From positions 2,420,001 to 2,484,000 of the forward strand of contig NZ_CP096205.1 in the NCBI RefSeq assembly GCF_023195775.1: a stretch of 64,000 nt of DNA, written 5' to 3'. This stretch comes from Flavobacterium azooxidireducens. GTDB lineage: Bacteria; Bacteroidota; Bacteroidia; Flavobacteriales; Flavobacteriaceae. Shown here piece after piece: positions 8,293 to 16,593 of this stretch. Position numbers and translations under genes: made by a program. The first letter of the stretch is position 1, and each line of letters begins with the position of its first letter. The notes beneath the pieces are model-generated. The model did not search any database, had not been told where the DNA came from, and saw only the letters and a list, made by a program, of their open reading frames with translations.

Positions 8293-10695
8293 CTATTTCA
8301 AATACTTCTCTAAAAACTGATCTTGTTCCCACAACAAATGTAAAATATTGTCTTTGGCTACATAACCGTGGCTTTCTTTTGGTAAAATTACCATCCGCAC
8401 AGGAGCACCTAAGTTTTTTAATGCTTGGAAATAACGTTCGGTTTGCAAAGTAAATGTGCCTGGATTGTTGTCTGCTTCACCGTGTGTTAACAACATTGGC
8501 GTTTTCATTTTGTGAGCATTCATAAAAGGTGACATCGAGTTATATACTTCAGGAACATCCCAATAATTACGTTGCTCACTTTGGAAACCAAATGGTGTTA
8601 AGGTTCTGTTATAAGCTCCACTTCTTGCAATTCCGCATGCAAATAAGTTAGAATGCGTCAACAAATTTGCCGTCATAAACGCACCATACGAATGTCCGCC
8701 AACACCTACTTTTGTTCTGTCGATATAACCCAATTTATCCACAGCATCAATCGCAGCTTCGGCATTGGCAACCAATTGTTCAATAAAATTGTCGTTTGGT
8801 TCTGTTGTTCCTTCACCAATAATTGGGAACGAAGCATCATCCAACACCACATAACCTCTCGTTACCCAATACACAAACGAACCGTAATATGGAAACGTAA
8901 ATTCGTTCGGGTTTTTATCACTTTGACCAGCTGAGTTTTTGTCTTTATATTCGGCAGGATAAGCCCAGATTAAAAGTGGTTTTTTCTCTTTCTTCGTTTT
9001 GTCATAACCAACAGGAAGATATAATGTGCCGGATAATTCTACACCGTCTTTGCGTTTGTATTTAATCACTTCTTTGTGAACATTTTCAATACTCGCAAAC
9101 GGATTTTTAAAATGGGTTAATTGCGTTAATTTTCCTTTCGATTTAAAATTTCTGAAATAATAATTCGGATATTCATTTTTTGACTGGATCATTACCAATG
9201 CTTCGCCTTTTTTCACATCTTCTACCGACATGATATCTTCTTTTTTGTCTTTGTAAGTTGATTGGTATAAGCGTTTAGTTTTTAACGAGCTTAAATCAAA
9301 TTCATCAATAAACGGAAATTGTCCTTCTTTCGTAAATCCATCACCAATTAAATACGCTTTGTTGTTGTCTAACGTCAAAACCATTTTGCCATATTGGTTT
9401 TTCTTTGTTTCAAAATTCCCCGGATCAGAATAGATGTCTTGGTAATTTCTATCCGAAATCACTTTTGGAGCTTGAGCAGGATTGGATGGATTTATGATAT
9501 ACGTTTTAGCATTTCGAGTGTCGTACCAATAATCAGATAGAATAGCAATATTGTCATTTCCCCAAGTTATTCCTCCATAACGTTGTTGGGTTTTTGCCAG
9601 CGAAGTTGGATTGGCACTAAAAGGAGCTTCCCATAAAAACACTTCGTCTCTAAAATCAACTTGTTTTGCTTGATCTCCTTCGTCTAAAGCCTCCACAAAA
9701 GATAGGGTAGAAGGTTTGTCATTTCTCCAGCTCATGCTGCGTTTACCTTTTCTAATCGACGAAAATCCTTTTGGCATAATTTCCGTTAACGGAACTTCGT
9801 TTACCACTTTCACTTCTTTTCCCGATTTGTCATATACCACTGATTTTTGTGGAAAACGACTCAACGGAACAATATAAGAAAACGGTTTTTGAATAGTTGA
9901 AATCATTACATAATTACCATCTGGCGAAATGCTCTCGCCGGCATACATATCAGCTTTTTTAAACAATTCTGCTTTTCCGTCTAAGGTAACTTTGTATAAT
10001 TCTGATGTAACTAATGTTTCAAAATTTTGTTCGTCTAACGGATTTTTTAGTAAATCTTGATAGGTTCTGTTTTGCGAAACACTTCCGTCTCCGGTAGAAA
10101 CGATTGGTCCGGTTGGTAAATCTTTCTTTAAATCGATTAAAGCCGGACGGTTTTTTACCAACATTCTTACCAAAATGGTTTGATTATCGGCAAACCAGCT
10201 AAACGGATTGCCCATGTTGGCATTCACCGTAGCATCAGTTAATTTGGTGGCTTGAGCTGTCGCTAAATCCAATACCCAAAGTTCAACACCGGTGTTTGTT
10301 GTGTGTGAAAAAGAAAGTTTCTTCTCGTTAGGTGACATGCCTAAATTACTAATCCTTGGATTTTCAGGCAATCCTTTTACTTGCACTTCATTTTTTTCGG
10401 AAACTTTTCTAACTTTTAAATTAGTAATGTACGTAACCGTGCTGGAAATGTTGGTCACCGGATTGATACGAAGTCCGCCCAATCGCATTTCTTCCTGATT
10501 TAAATCGTCTAAGGTTTTGTAAGTACTTCGATAAGATAACAGCATATATTCTTTTTTGCTGTCCATGTTTACCGATGGAGCTCTTTCGTAATCGGCCAAT
10601 TCCAAAATTTCTTTGGGTGGCTTTTGAAACGATAAATTTTCTTGGGCCGAAGCAAAATAGCCCACACATAAAAGTAATAGTAATTTGATTTTCAT
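8293..10695 (-). CDS. Secreted S9 family peptidase (prolyl oligopeptidase fold, glutamyl-endopeptidase-like)
   Basis: An 800-residue protein with a signal peptide (MKIKLLLLLCVGYFASAQ). The first ~530 residues are a beta-propeller-like region and the last ~260 an alpha/beta hydrolase. The catalytic triad is readable as Ser669 in GGHSYGAF, Asp742 in HGEADNNPGTF and His776 in ESHGYVAK. The stretch ARSGAYNRTLTPFGFQ after the serine resembles the S9D branch (glutamyl endopeptidase type, as in the plant chloroplast enzyme), so cleavage after acidic residues is possible but inferred. It probably acts in the periplasm or outside the cell on peptides. It is followed on the same strand by no other gene; the 3' end meets the ABC ATPase gene across an inverted repeat. 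Confidence 0.9.
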   Translation of the reverse strand: MKIKLLLLLCVGYFASAQENLSFQKPPKEILELADYERAPSVNMDSKKEYMLLSYRSTYKTLDDLNQEEMRLGGLRINPVTNISSTVTYITNLKVRKVSEKNEVQVKGLPENPRISNLGMSPNEKKLSFSHTTNTGVELWVLDLATAQATKLTDATVNANMGNPFSWFADNQTILVRMLVKNRPALIDLKKDLPTGPIVSTGDGSVSQNRTYQDLLKNPLDEQNFETLVTSELYKVTLDGKAELFKKADMYAGESISPDGNYVMISTIQKPFSYIVPLSRFPQKSVVYDKSGKEVKVVNEVPLTEIMPKGFSSIRKGKRSMSWRNDKPSTLSFVEALDEGDQAKQVDFRDEVFLWEAPFSANPTSLAKTQQRYGGITWGNDNIAILSDYWYDTRNAKTYIINPSNPAQAPKVISDRNYQDIYSDPGNFETKKNQYGKMVLTLDNNKAYLIGDGFTKEGQFPFIDEFDLSSLKTKRLYQSTYKDKKEDIMSVEDVKKGEALVMIQSKNEYPNYYFRNFKSKGKLTQLTHFKNPFASIENVHKEVIKYKRKDGVELSGTLYLPVGYDKTKKEKKPLLIWAYPAEYKDKNSAGQSDKNPNEFTFPYYGSFVYWVTRGYVVLDDASFPIIGEGTTEPNDNFIEQLVANAEAAIDAVDKLGYIDRTKVGVGGHSYGAFMTANLLTHSNLFACGIARSGAYNRTLTPFGFQSEQRNYWDVPEVYNSMSPFMNAHKMKTPMLLTHGEADNNPGTFTLQTERYFQALKNLGAPVRMVILPKESHGYVAKDNILHLLWEQDQFLEKYLK

Positions 10696-10798
10696 AAAGT
10701 TTTTGATTGATTTATTGAGGCTCTAAAATAAGACTTATAAAAATCAAACTTCTAAAAAATCTGTTAAAATAAAGAAAGAGGGAAAGGTTGGTTGAGAA

Positions 10799-11428
10799 TT
10801 ATTCTCTAAAAATACTCATCGTAGCTTTTGCTCCGGTGGCTAAATTCCAGATATTTGACATAATGGTTGCATCAAATTCGTCTAAAACAGCAAATTGAGC
10901 TGTGTTCGGTCCGGAAGCACCTTGGTTTAGAGCAACAAATTCTAAGTTGTTGAAACCAGGAGCCAATTCAATATAAAAAACAGAAAACTCTGCATCGAGA
11001 AAAATATTAGCTTCTACCACTTTATCATTTAAAATAATGCTCACACGGTCACCGTCAATCGCTTGATGATCGCGGCATAAAACTTTAACAAACTTTGATT
11101 TACTGATAAAACTTCCAAAATGTTTACCGCGTTTATATTCTTCCATCATTTCACTTTCACCGTTCAAATTGGGTTGAAGTTTATGCTCCGGTTTAATAAA
11201 TCCGTAATTTTTGGTCAAATCAATTTGTTTTTCTTTTCTAAGTGGAGCATAATAATTATCAGATTTTTTTTCTTCTTTGTCTTTTGGGGTAAAGATAGAA
11301 GTTCCGGAAGTACTCGGGCTTATACCAAAATTTCCACTGGGAGTAATCGATTTTCCGCCCGTGTCAAATTGTGCCATCCCCGCAAGGGAAAAACAAAAGG
11401 TGATGAGAATGGAAAAGATGTATTTCAT
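10799..11428 (-). CDS. Conserved secreted protein of unknown function
   Basis: 209 residues with a signal peptide ending near SLAGMAQ. After a low-complexity Gly/Ser/Thr segment comes a Lys-rich stretch and then a compact C-terminal domain of about 100 residues (LCRDHQAIDGDRVSIILN ... APGFNNLEFVALNQGASGPNTA) that looks like a beta-sandwich. I do not recognise a named family. The sequence CAAATATA at 11433-11440 reads TATATTTG on the coding strand, a TAnnTTTG box only five bases before the ATG, which would imply a nearly leaderless transcript if used. The neighbour downstream is the S9 peptidase, about 100 bases away, possibly co-transcribed. Confidence 0.7.
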   Translation of the reverse strand: MKYIFSILITFCFSLAGMAQFDTGGKSITPSGNFGISPSTSGTSIFTPKDKEEKKSDNYYAPLRKEKQIDLTKNYGFIKPEHKLQPNLNGESEMMEEYKRGKHFGSFISKSKFVKVLCRDHQAIDGDRVSIILNDKVVEANIFLDAEFSVFYIELAPGFNNLEFVALNQGASGPNTAQFAVLDEFDATIMSNIWNLATGAKATMSIFRE

Positions 11429-11616
11429 ACTTCAAATATACTGTTTTAATCAAAAAAGTGTCTTAACAAAAAGCTAATTTTGAAAATTATACAGCAACAA
11501 CAATGCCAAATTTAGAAGTTAATTTTTTATCAAGTCATAAAAAAAGCGTTAAGAATGATAGCTATTTTTAAAAGATTGCTAAATTTGTTAGACTAATTTT
11601 ATTAAAATAGCATACT

Positions 11617-12627
11617 ATGTATCATTCAAAAATAACCGGATTAGGATTTTATGTTCCTGAAAATGTGGTAACTAATGACGATTTGTCTAAAATTATCGAA
11701 ACCAATGATGAATGGATTCAGGAGCGAACCGGAATAAAAGAACGACGACATGTGCAAAAAGGGGATGGTAATACCACCACAACAATGGGTGTAAAAGCTG
11801 CTAAAATTGCCATCGAACGTTCTGGATTATCAAATGACGAGATAGATTTTGTTGTTTTTGCTACGTTGAGTCCCGATTATTATTTTCCTGGTCCGGGTGT
11901 GTTGGTTCAAAAAGAATTAGGGCTTCGAACAGTTGGAGCGTTAGACATCAGAAACCAATGCTCGGGGTTTGTATATGCTCTTTCCATTGCCGATCAATAC
12001 ATTAAAACCGGCATGTATAAAAATATTCTAATCATTGGTTCAGAGTTACATTCGTATGGTTTAGACATGACTACGCGAGGTCGTGGCGTTTCAGTAATTT
12101 TTGGCGATGGTGCCGGTGCAGCTGTAGTTTCACGTGAAGAAGATACAACCAAAGGAATTCTCTCCACCCATCTTCATTCCGAAGGTCAACATGCCGAAGA
12201 ACTCGCCGTTATCGCTCCCGGAATGGGCAAACGATGGGTAACCGACATTATTAAAGATAACGATCCCAACGACGAAAGTTTCTTCCCGTACATGAACGGA
12301 CAATTTGTGTTTAAAAATGCAGTTGTTCGCTTTAGCGAAGTAATTAACGAAGGATTGCAAGCCAATAACCTCACTGTTTCCGATATCAATATGTTGATTC
12401 CGCATCAAGCAAATTTGCGTATCTCGCAATTCATTCAACAAAAATTCAAATTAGCAGACGATCAAGTGTATAACAACATTCAGAAATACGGAAACACCAC
12501 AGCTGCTTCCATTCCAATCGCCTTAACCGAAGCATGGGAACAAGGCAAAATAAAATCGGGAGATTTGGTTGTTTTGGCCGCATTTGGTAGTGGTTTCACT
12601 TGGGGAAGCGTGATTATTCGATGGTAA
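11617..12627 (+). CDS. fabH: 3-oxoacyl-ACP synthase III (beta-ketoacyl-ACP synthase III)
   Basis: FabH condenses acetyl-CoA (or another acyl-CoA) with malonyl-ACP to start fatty-acid synthesis in the cytoplasm. The 336-residue length is normal. The Cys-His-Asn triad is visible: Cys115 in IRNQCSGFVYAL, His263 in IPHQANLRI and Asn293 in YGNTTAASIP. The start ATG is preceded 29 bases upstream by TAAATTTG (11580-11587), a good -7 box. The gene stands alone, not in a fab operon; many flavobacteria carry several FabH copies, so this may be a branched-chain or accessory version, which the sequence does not settle. A structured repeat follows the stop codon. Confidence 0.93.
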   Translation: MYHSKITGLGFYVPENVVTNDDLSKIIETNDEWIQERTGIKERRHVQKGDGNTTTTMGVKAAKIAIERSGLSNDEIDFVVFATLSPDYYFPGPGVLVQKELGLRTVGALDIRNQCSGFVYALSIADQYIKTGMYKNILIIGSELHSYGLDMTTRGRGVSVIFGDGAGAAVVSREEDTTKGILSTHLHSEGQHAEELAVIAPGMGKRWVTDIIKDNDPNDESFFPYMNGQFVFKNAVVRFSEVINEGLQANNLTVSDINMLIPHQANLRISQFIQQKFKLADDQVYNNIQKYGNTTAASIPIALTEAWEQGKIKSGDLVVLAAFGSGFTWGSVIIRW

Positions 12628-12644
12628 TTTTTTGAACCTTTTTC

Positions 12645-12812
12645 CAGCTTCCTGCCTGCCGGTAGGCACGGTCCACTTCAAGATTTTGGGCAAGAAAACT
12701 AGAATTCAACAAACCAAAAAGAGCTTCCTTTGGTCGCTTTTTTGCTTGAAGAATGCTAAACTTTTTTGCCCAAAATGCTTTCCGTTGCAATCTGGGGTAG
12801 GGATTTGTGCTA
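12645..12812 (+). repeat. Structured intergenic repeat, copy 2 (long hairpin with conserved loop)
   Basis: Partner of the element at 8047-8204. The arms contain ATTTTGGGCAAGAAAACTAG (from about 12682) and CTAAACTTTTTTGCCCAAAA (ending about 12774), which pair with few mismatches. The loop GAGCTTCCTTTGGTCGC (12721-12737) and the 3' flank GCTTTCCGTTGCAATCTGGG (from 12777) match copy 1 closely, while the arm sequence differs. The remainder of the gap to 13093 is AT-rich and I see nothing else in it. Confidence 0.7.
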
Positions 12813-13093
12813 TGTTTCAATTTTCATTAAATTAAAAAATTATAGGTTTTTTAGCAAAGTAGTTATTGTACTATTAAAAAAATGAAAAAATATTTTAATT
12901 GTTAAAGAAATTTTTTGTTAATTAGTATTTCCAAAGTCAATCATAAATAATTGAGCAAAAATCAGTTTTTTATGGTTCTTCATAAATTTCAAAAGGTTGT
13001 TTTAAACTTTTCTTAAAGAAATTAATGGAAGCATGATATTTTGGTTTTATCTCATTATTAAAAAATGAATCTAAACCATTAAAAATTTTTATT

Positions 13094-14851
13094 ATGAAAA
13101 CCAGTTTAAAATTACTATTCTTATTTATTGCAACAATTTTATTATTTACTTCTTGCGACAAAGATTTTTACGAAGATGTTGAGTTGCAGAAAAACAATTT
13201 AGAATCAATTGATGTAAAAACAATTACCTATGATGAGTTTAAAAGAAAACTAAAATCAGTAGAAAACAAGCCAACAGTAAAAATGATTATGAATAATACA
13301 AATTCAATACGTCATTTTGCAAGATCAGGCGATGATTCTGAAATTGAAATCTTTACAGATGTAATCAAAGAAATAACCTCAGGAACATACAAATCTTATA
13401 CGATGTATATCAAGACATCGGACACGATAGCCAGTAAATTTTACAATCTTACTTTGGAAGAGAAAGAAGGAAACACCGCTGCATTTATTACAAAATATAG
13501 CCCTACTGAAAATTGGTTAAATGATAAAAACCAACCGTTTGAAGGTGACATTAGAACATTCCGAGTAATTGAACCAGGCCCTGGTGGTTCTATCAAGTTT
13601 ACACACATTGATGAAAATGTAGCAGGAGGTTCAAGTTATCCATTTGATTGTGATGGTTATGTACAAACGTCAATAGTTTTAGAACCATATCAGTGTGGAT
13701 GTGGACCCGAACATTGGCCATGGCAAACTTGTGAATGTACTAATAGTCATCCTGGATATACCCCTAATCTTTATTATGAATGTATTCCTAATAATTTCGG
13801 AAATCCAGGAACTGGAAATCCAGGGTCTGGCTATTCACCTGGAGGAAGTAGCCCTGGTTCATCTCAACCCGGCGAACCATCTAACAACTCACTAACAACA
13901 ATTGTGGGTGTGCCAGATATGCCACGAGTGAGTTATTTAACAGAGCCGTTGTCATTAGATGCACGTCAAAATGATTATTTAATTGATAATCCTGCTATTG
14001 AAGATCAGTTGGGTAGTTATATAGATCAAAATACAATTAATGATGTAATCGATCCGGCGGCAATGGCATTTGCAATAGATTTAATAGACTATGTACGCAC
14101 AAACTTTACAAACCAAAATGATGCACTAGACTACGTAATCTCAGAAATTATTGTAGCACAAATTGATGATAGTGAATTGGATGAGTGCACTAAAGGGATA
14201 CTTAACCAGTTGAAGAACGCTGAAAATAATTGTGTTTCTCAAATGATTAGAAAATTAAATGAGAGCATTCCTAATAGCAGTAAACATACTTACAAAACAA
14301 TTATTAAAGTAGAAGCACCAAGCTTAGTTAATGGACAGCCAGCTGCTGGAACAGCTAATTGGCAGCTGTTAAATGGTAATCCAAATCCTTATAATTATAT
14401 AATTAAAATTAATCCTATTCTTGTAAATAATGGAACTCAATTAGGGATTGCTTCAACTCTTTTACACGAAATTATTCACGTTTACTTTTTAAGTTTAATA
14501 GATGATTGTCATTATAAAAACGAATGTGAACAATTAGAGGAATTTCCGTATGTTTGGAATTATTACCTAGAGACATGTGGTTATAATGGATATTCGCAAC
14601 ATATGCAAATGGCGACTGATTATGTATCTATTGTTGCTGATACTTTAAAAGAACTATTTCCAAATGAACCACAACAATTGTATGATGATTTGGGTTGGTC
14701 GGGGTTATCTGAAACATCAATTTTTCAGTCTTTATCAACTTCTGAAAAAGTTAGAATAGAGGCAGTAAATAATGCAGAAAATTGGAATGTACCGAGTTAC
14801 AATCCAAGTGGACAAGTAATAGCAACACCACAAGGATTACCTTGTGAGTAA
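13094..14851 (+). CDS. Lipoprotein with C-terminal zincin (HExxH) metallopeptidase domain
   Basis: 585 residues. The N-terminus is a lipoprotein signal (ATILLFTSC, Cys21) followed by DKDFYEDVE, an acidic start compatible with surface export in this phylum. Residues ~20-190 form an unknown exported domain, followed by a Cys-rich patch (about 200-235) and a Gly/Pro/Ser linker (about 235-260). From Met324 (MAFAIDLIDYVRTNF) begins a cassette that is duplicated downstream at 15752-16582. It carries His458-Glu459-Ile-Ile-His462 in STLLHEIIHVYF, then QHMQMATDYV, whose His could be the third zinc ligand. Homology to a named peptidase family is not certain. The next gene starts 17 bases on and encodes a possible TIMP-like inhibitor. 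The order lipoprotein leader, linker, exchangeable enzyme cassette resembles a polymorphic effector; toxicity is inferred. Confidence 0.8.
   Translation: MKTSLKLLFLFIATILLFTSCDKDFYEDVELQKNNLESIDVKTITYDEFKRKLKSVENKPTVKMIMNNTNSIRHFARSGDDSEIEIFTDVIKEITSGTYKSYTMYIKTSDTIASKFYNLTLEEKEGNTAAFITKYSPTENWLNDKNQPFEGDIRTFRVIEPGPGGSIKFTHIDENVAGGSSYPFDCDGYVQTSIVLEPYQCGCGPEHWPWQTCECTNSHPGYTPNLYYECIPNNFGNPGTGNPGSGYSPGGSSPGSSQPGEPSNNSLTTIVGVPDMPRVSYLTEPLSLDARQNDYLIDNPAIEDQLGSYIDQNTINDVIDPAAMAFAIDLIDYVRTNFTNQNDALDYVISEIIVAQIDDSELDECTKGILNQLKNAENNCVSQMIRKLNESIPNSSKHTYKTIIKVEAPSLVNGQPAAGTANWQLLNGNPNPYNYIIKINPILVNNGTQLGIASTLLHEIIHVYFLSLIDDCHYKNECEQLEEFPYVWNYYLETCGYNGYSQHMQMATDYVSIVADTLKELFPNEPQQLYDDLGWSGLSETSIFQSLSTSEKVRIEAVNNAENWNVPSYNPSGQVIATPQGLPCE
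14063..14196 (+). repeat. Recombination-sized direct repeat, copy 1 (start of zincin cassette)
   Basis: 134 bases that match 15752-15885 with only three mismatches by my hand alignment. The match begins exactly at an in-frame ATG of the long gene; beyond 14196 the two copies diverge quickly at DNA level although the proteins stay related. Confidence 0.85.
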
Positions 14852-14868
14852 ATTAATGATATTAAAAA

Positions 14869-15672
14869 ATGAGATATATGAAAAACATAATTATTGTTTT
14901 GTTTTTATTTGTTACTTTTTTTTCAAAGTTGTATGCTGTTGAATGTATTCCTCGTACATTAATTGAAAAATATGGTCAATCTGATTTTGTGGCAAAAGTC
15001 AAAATCAAAAAGTACAATACTAAAGATGAAGATTTGGTTTTTAAAATGGTCGCGGTAGAAGTCGAAATTGAGGTGTTAGAGCTTTTTAAAGGAAAAACTC
15101 TAAACACATTCAAATTATATACTGAATCAAGTATGAATGGAGTTTATACATCAGATAATTCAACGTGGTTAATTTTTGCAAATTATAATGATGAAGAAAA
15201 GCTTTATCATTATGAATGTTCAGGTTCTATTCAATTAACTATATCAGAAAATGAAGTTAGAAACGATAATGCACAAAGAATAGAAGAAAGGAATAAACTA
15301 AAATTAGATGTATTAAGATTTTTGAAAGAAAATAAAATAGAGTATAACAATAAACATTTTCTCTTGCCAAAATATATAGAACCTTGTCAAGGAAAATTAG
15401 ATTTGTCAAATCTAAAAGAAAGATTTGCAATTTATAAAATAAAACTTTGTAAAAATTGGACTGTTTCAGAAATTGAGAGATTGAAAGAATTTGATAAGAA
15501 AGAAGTAACCGATTATTTTTATAATTGTATTAAAGACAACATGTATTTTAAAAATTTAGAAAAATCTATTGAAATTAATAAAGATAGTTTCAATATAATA
15601 TTGATTTATTACTATTATCCGATAAATGAATATAATTCTGATGAAGAATTTATTTCTTTTCAAGATTTATAA
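14869..15672 (+). CDS. Secreted protein with possible TIMP/NTR-like N-terminal domain; candidate zincin inhibitor
   Basis: 267 residues. The product starts MRYMKNIIIVLFLFVTFF (a second ATG is three codons later) with cleavage likely after KLYA. The mature N-terminus has an early Cys (VECIPRTLIEKYGQSDFVAKVKI), then beta strands (VEVEIEVLELFKGK, TFKLYTES, WLIFANYN) and a second Cys in YHYECSGSIQL. That order, an early Cys plus a VxxVEVxxxFKG strand pair plus a late Cys-Ser-Gly, matches bacterial NTR/TIMP-like domains as I know them; in animal TIMPs the N-terminal Cys chelates the metalloprotease zinc. The last ~150 residues are not recognised. It sits between the zincin lipoprotein (17 bases upstream) and an orphan zincin cassette (80 bases downstream), the position where an immunity gene would be. 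Fold and inhibitory role are inference. Confidence 0.6.
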   Translation: MRYMKNIIIVLFLFVTFFSKLYAVECIPRTLIEKYGQSDFVAKVKIKKYNTKDEDLVFKMVAVEVEIEVLELFKGKTLNTFKLYTESSMNGVYTSDNSTWLIFANYNDEEKLYHYECSGSIQLTISENEVRNDNAQRIEERNKLKLDVLRFLKENKIEYNNKHFLLPKYIEPCQGKLDLSNLKERFAIYKIKLCKNWTVSEIERLKEFDKKEVTDYFYNCIKDNMYFKNLEKSIEINKDSFNIILIYYYYPINEYNSDEEFISFQDL

Positions 15673-15751
15673 AGTTAAGAGAATGGTAGATTTATTATTG
15701 CTAAAGCTTTGAAAAATATTTAACTTCAAAAAACTTAATTAGTTCAGTAAA

Positions 15752-15885
15752 ATGGCATTTGCAATCGATTTAATAGACTATGTACGCACAAACTTTACAA
15801 ACCAAAATGATGCACTAGACTACGTAATCTCAGAAATTATTGTAGCACAAATTGATGATAGTGAGTTGGATGATTGCACTAAAGG
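15752..15885 (+). repeat. Recombination-sized direct repeat, copy 2
   Basis: Second copy of the 134-base stretch at 14063-14196 with three mismatches. Homologous recombination between the copies would delete the TIMP-like gene and fuse the orphan cassette in frame to the lipoprotein leader, because both copies are in the cassette reading frame. Confidence 0.85.
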
Positions 15886-16582
15886 AGTTCTTAATGAATT
15901 AAAAGACTTGCAACAGAATGATATTGCTAAAATTATAAGAAAATTGAATGAAGGTATTGATGATGATAAGAAACATAATTATATAACCAAGATAAATAAA
16001 GTTCCTTCAATTCCATTTACTCCAAATTTTATTGGGATAGCAATGGGGTATTCAGAATGGAAAAAAGATTCGAACAATTTGCCTATTAGTTTTAACTATA
16101 AAATTTCATTAAGAAATAGTCTAATAGATAATGGAACAAATTTAGGGATTGCTTCAACATTAATTCATGAACTTATTCATGTGTATTTTTTAAGTTTAAT
16201 TGATGACTGTCATTATAAGAGTTCCTGTAGTCAATTAGAGGAGTATAATTATGTTTGGAATTATTATGTTCAATCCAATGCAACAGGAGGAGTTTCACAA
16301 CATGAACAAATGGCTGTGTCCTACGTTAATATCATAGCAAGTGTTTTACAAGAATTTCATACAGGTATTCCTGTTCCTCCGGGTACAAATCCAAACCAAT
16401 TATATATTGACTTAGCTTGGGGAGGTTTATTTGAAACAGATACATTTTCTAATAATTCTACACTATCTGATATTGATAAACAAAGAATTAGAGCTCGATA
16501 TAACTCAGAACATTTTGGAGATCTTGGCTATAATAATGAAGGGGTCCATATCACAAGTCCAATAGGAACTCCTTGTAATTAA
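15752..16582 (+). CDS. Orphan zincin cassette without leader (displaced effector C-terminus)
   Basis: 276 residues homologous to residues 324-585 of the lipoprotein at 13094-14851. It starts at the same Met as the cassette and has no signal peptide, lipobox or linker. The first 134 bases are nearly identical to 14063-14196; after that the protein is diverged. The zincin motif is intact (His139-Glu-Leu-Ile-His143 in STLIHELIHVYF), as is QHEQMAVSYV, which has Glu where the long copy has Met. Both copies end with a T-P-(Q/I)-G-(L/T)-P-C motif. Sequence upstream of the ATG does not match the long gene. This is the arrangement of an orphan toxin cassette kept for recombination onto the full-length leader. 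Whether it is translated on its own is unknown. Confidence 0.75.
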   Translation: MAFAIDLIDYVRTNFTNQNDALDYVISEIIVAQIDDSELDDCTKGVLNELKDLQQNDIAKIIRKLNEGIDDDKKHNYITKINKVPSIPFTPNFIGIAMGYSEWKKDSNNLPISFNYKISLRNSLIDNGTNLGIASTLIHELIHVYFLSLIDDCHYKSSCSQLEEYNYVWNYYVQSNATGGVSQHEQMAVSYVNIIASVLQEFHTGIPVPPGTNPNQLYIDLAWGGLFETDTFSNNSTLSDIDKQRIRARYNSEHFGDLGYNNEGVHITSPIGTPCN

Positions 16583-16593
16583 ATTACTAATCT

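Noticed and set aside
12614..12835. Frames on both strands after fabH
   Set aside because: Both are by-products of repeat copy 2 and have no protein features.
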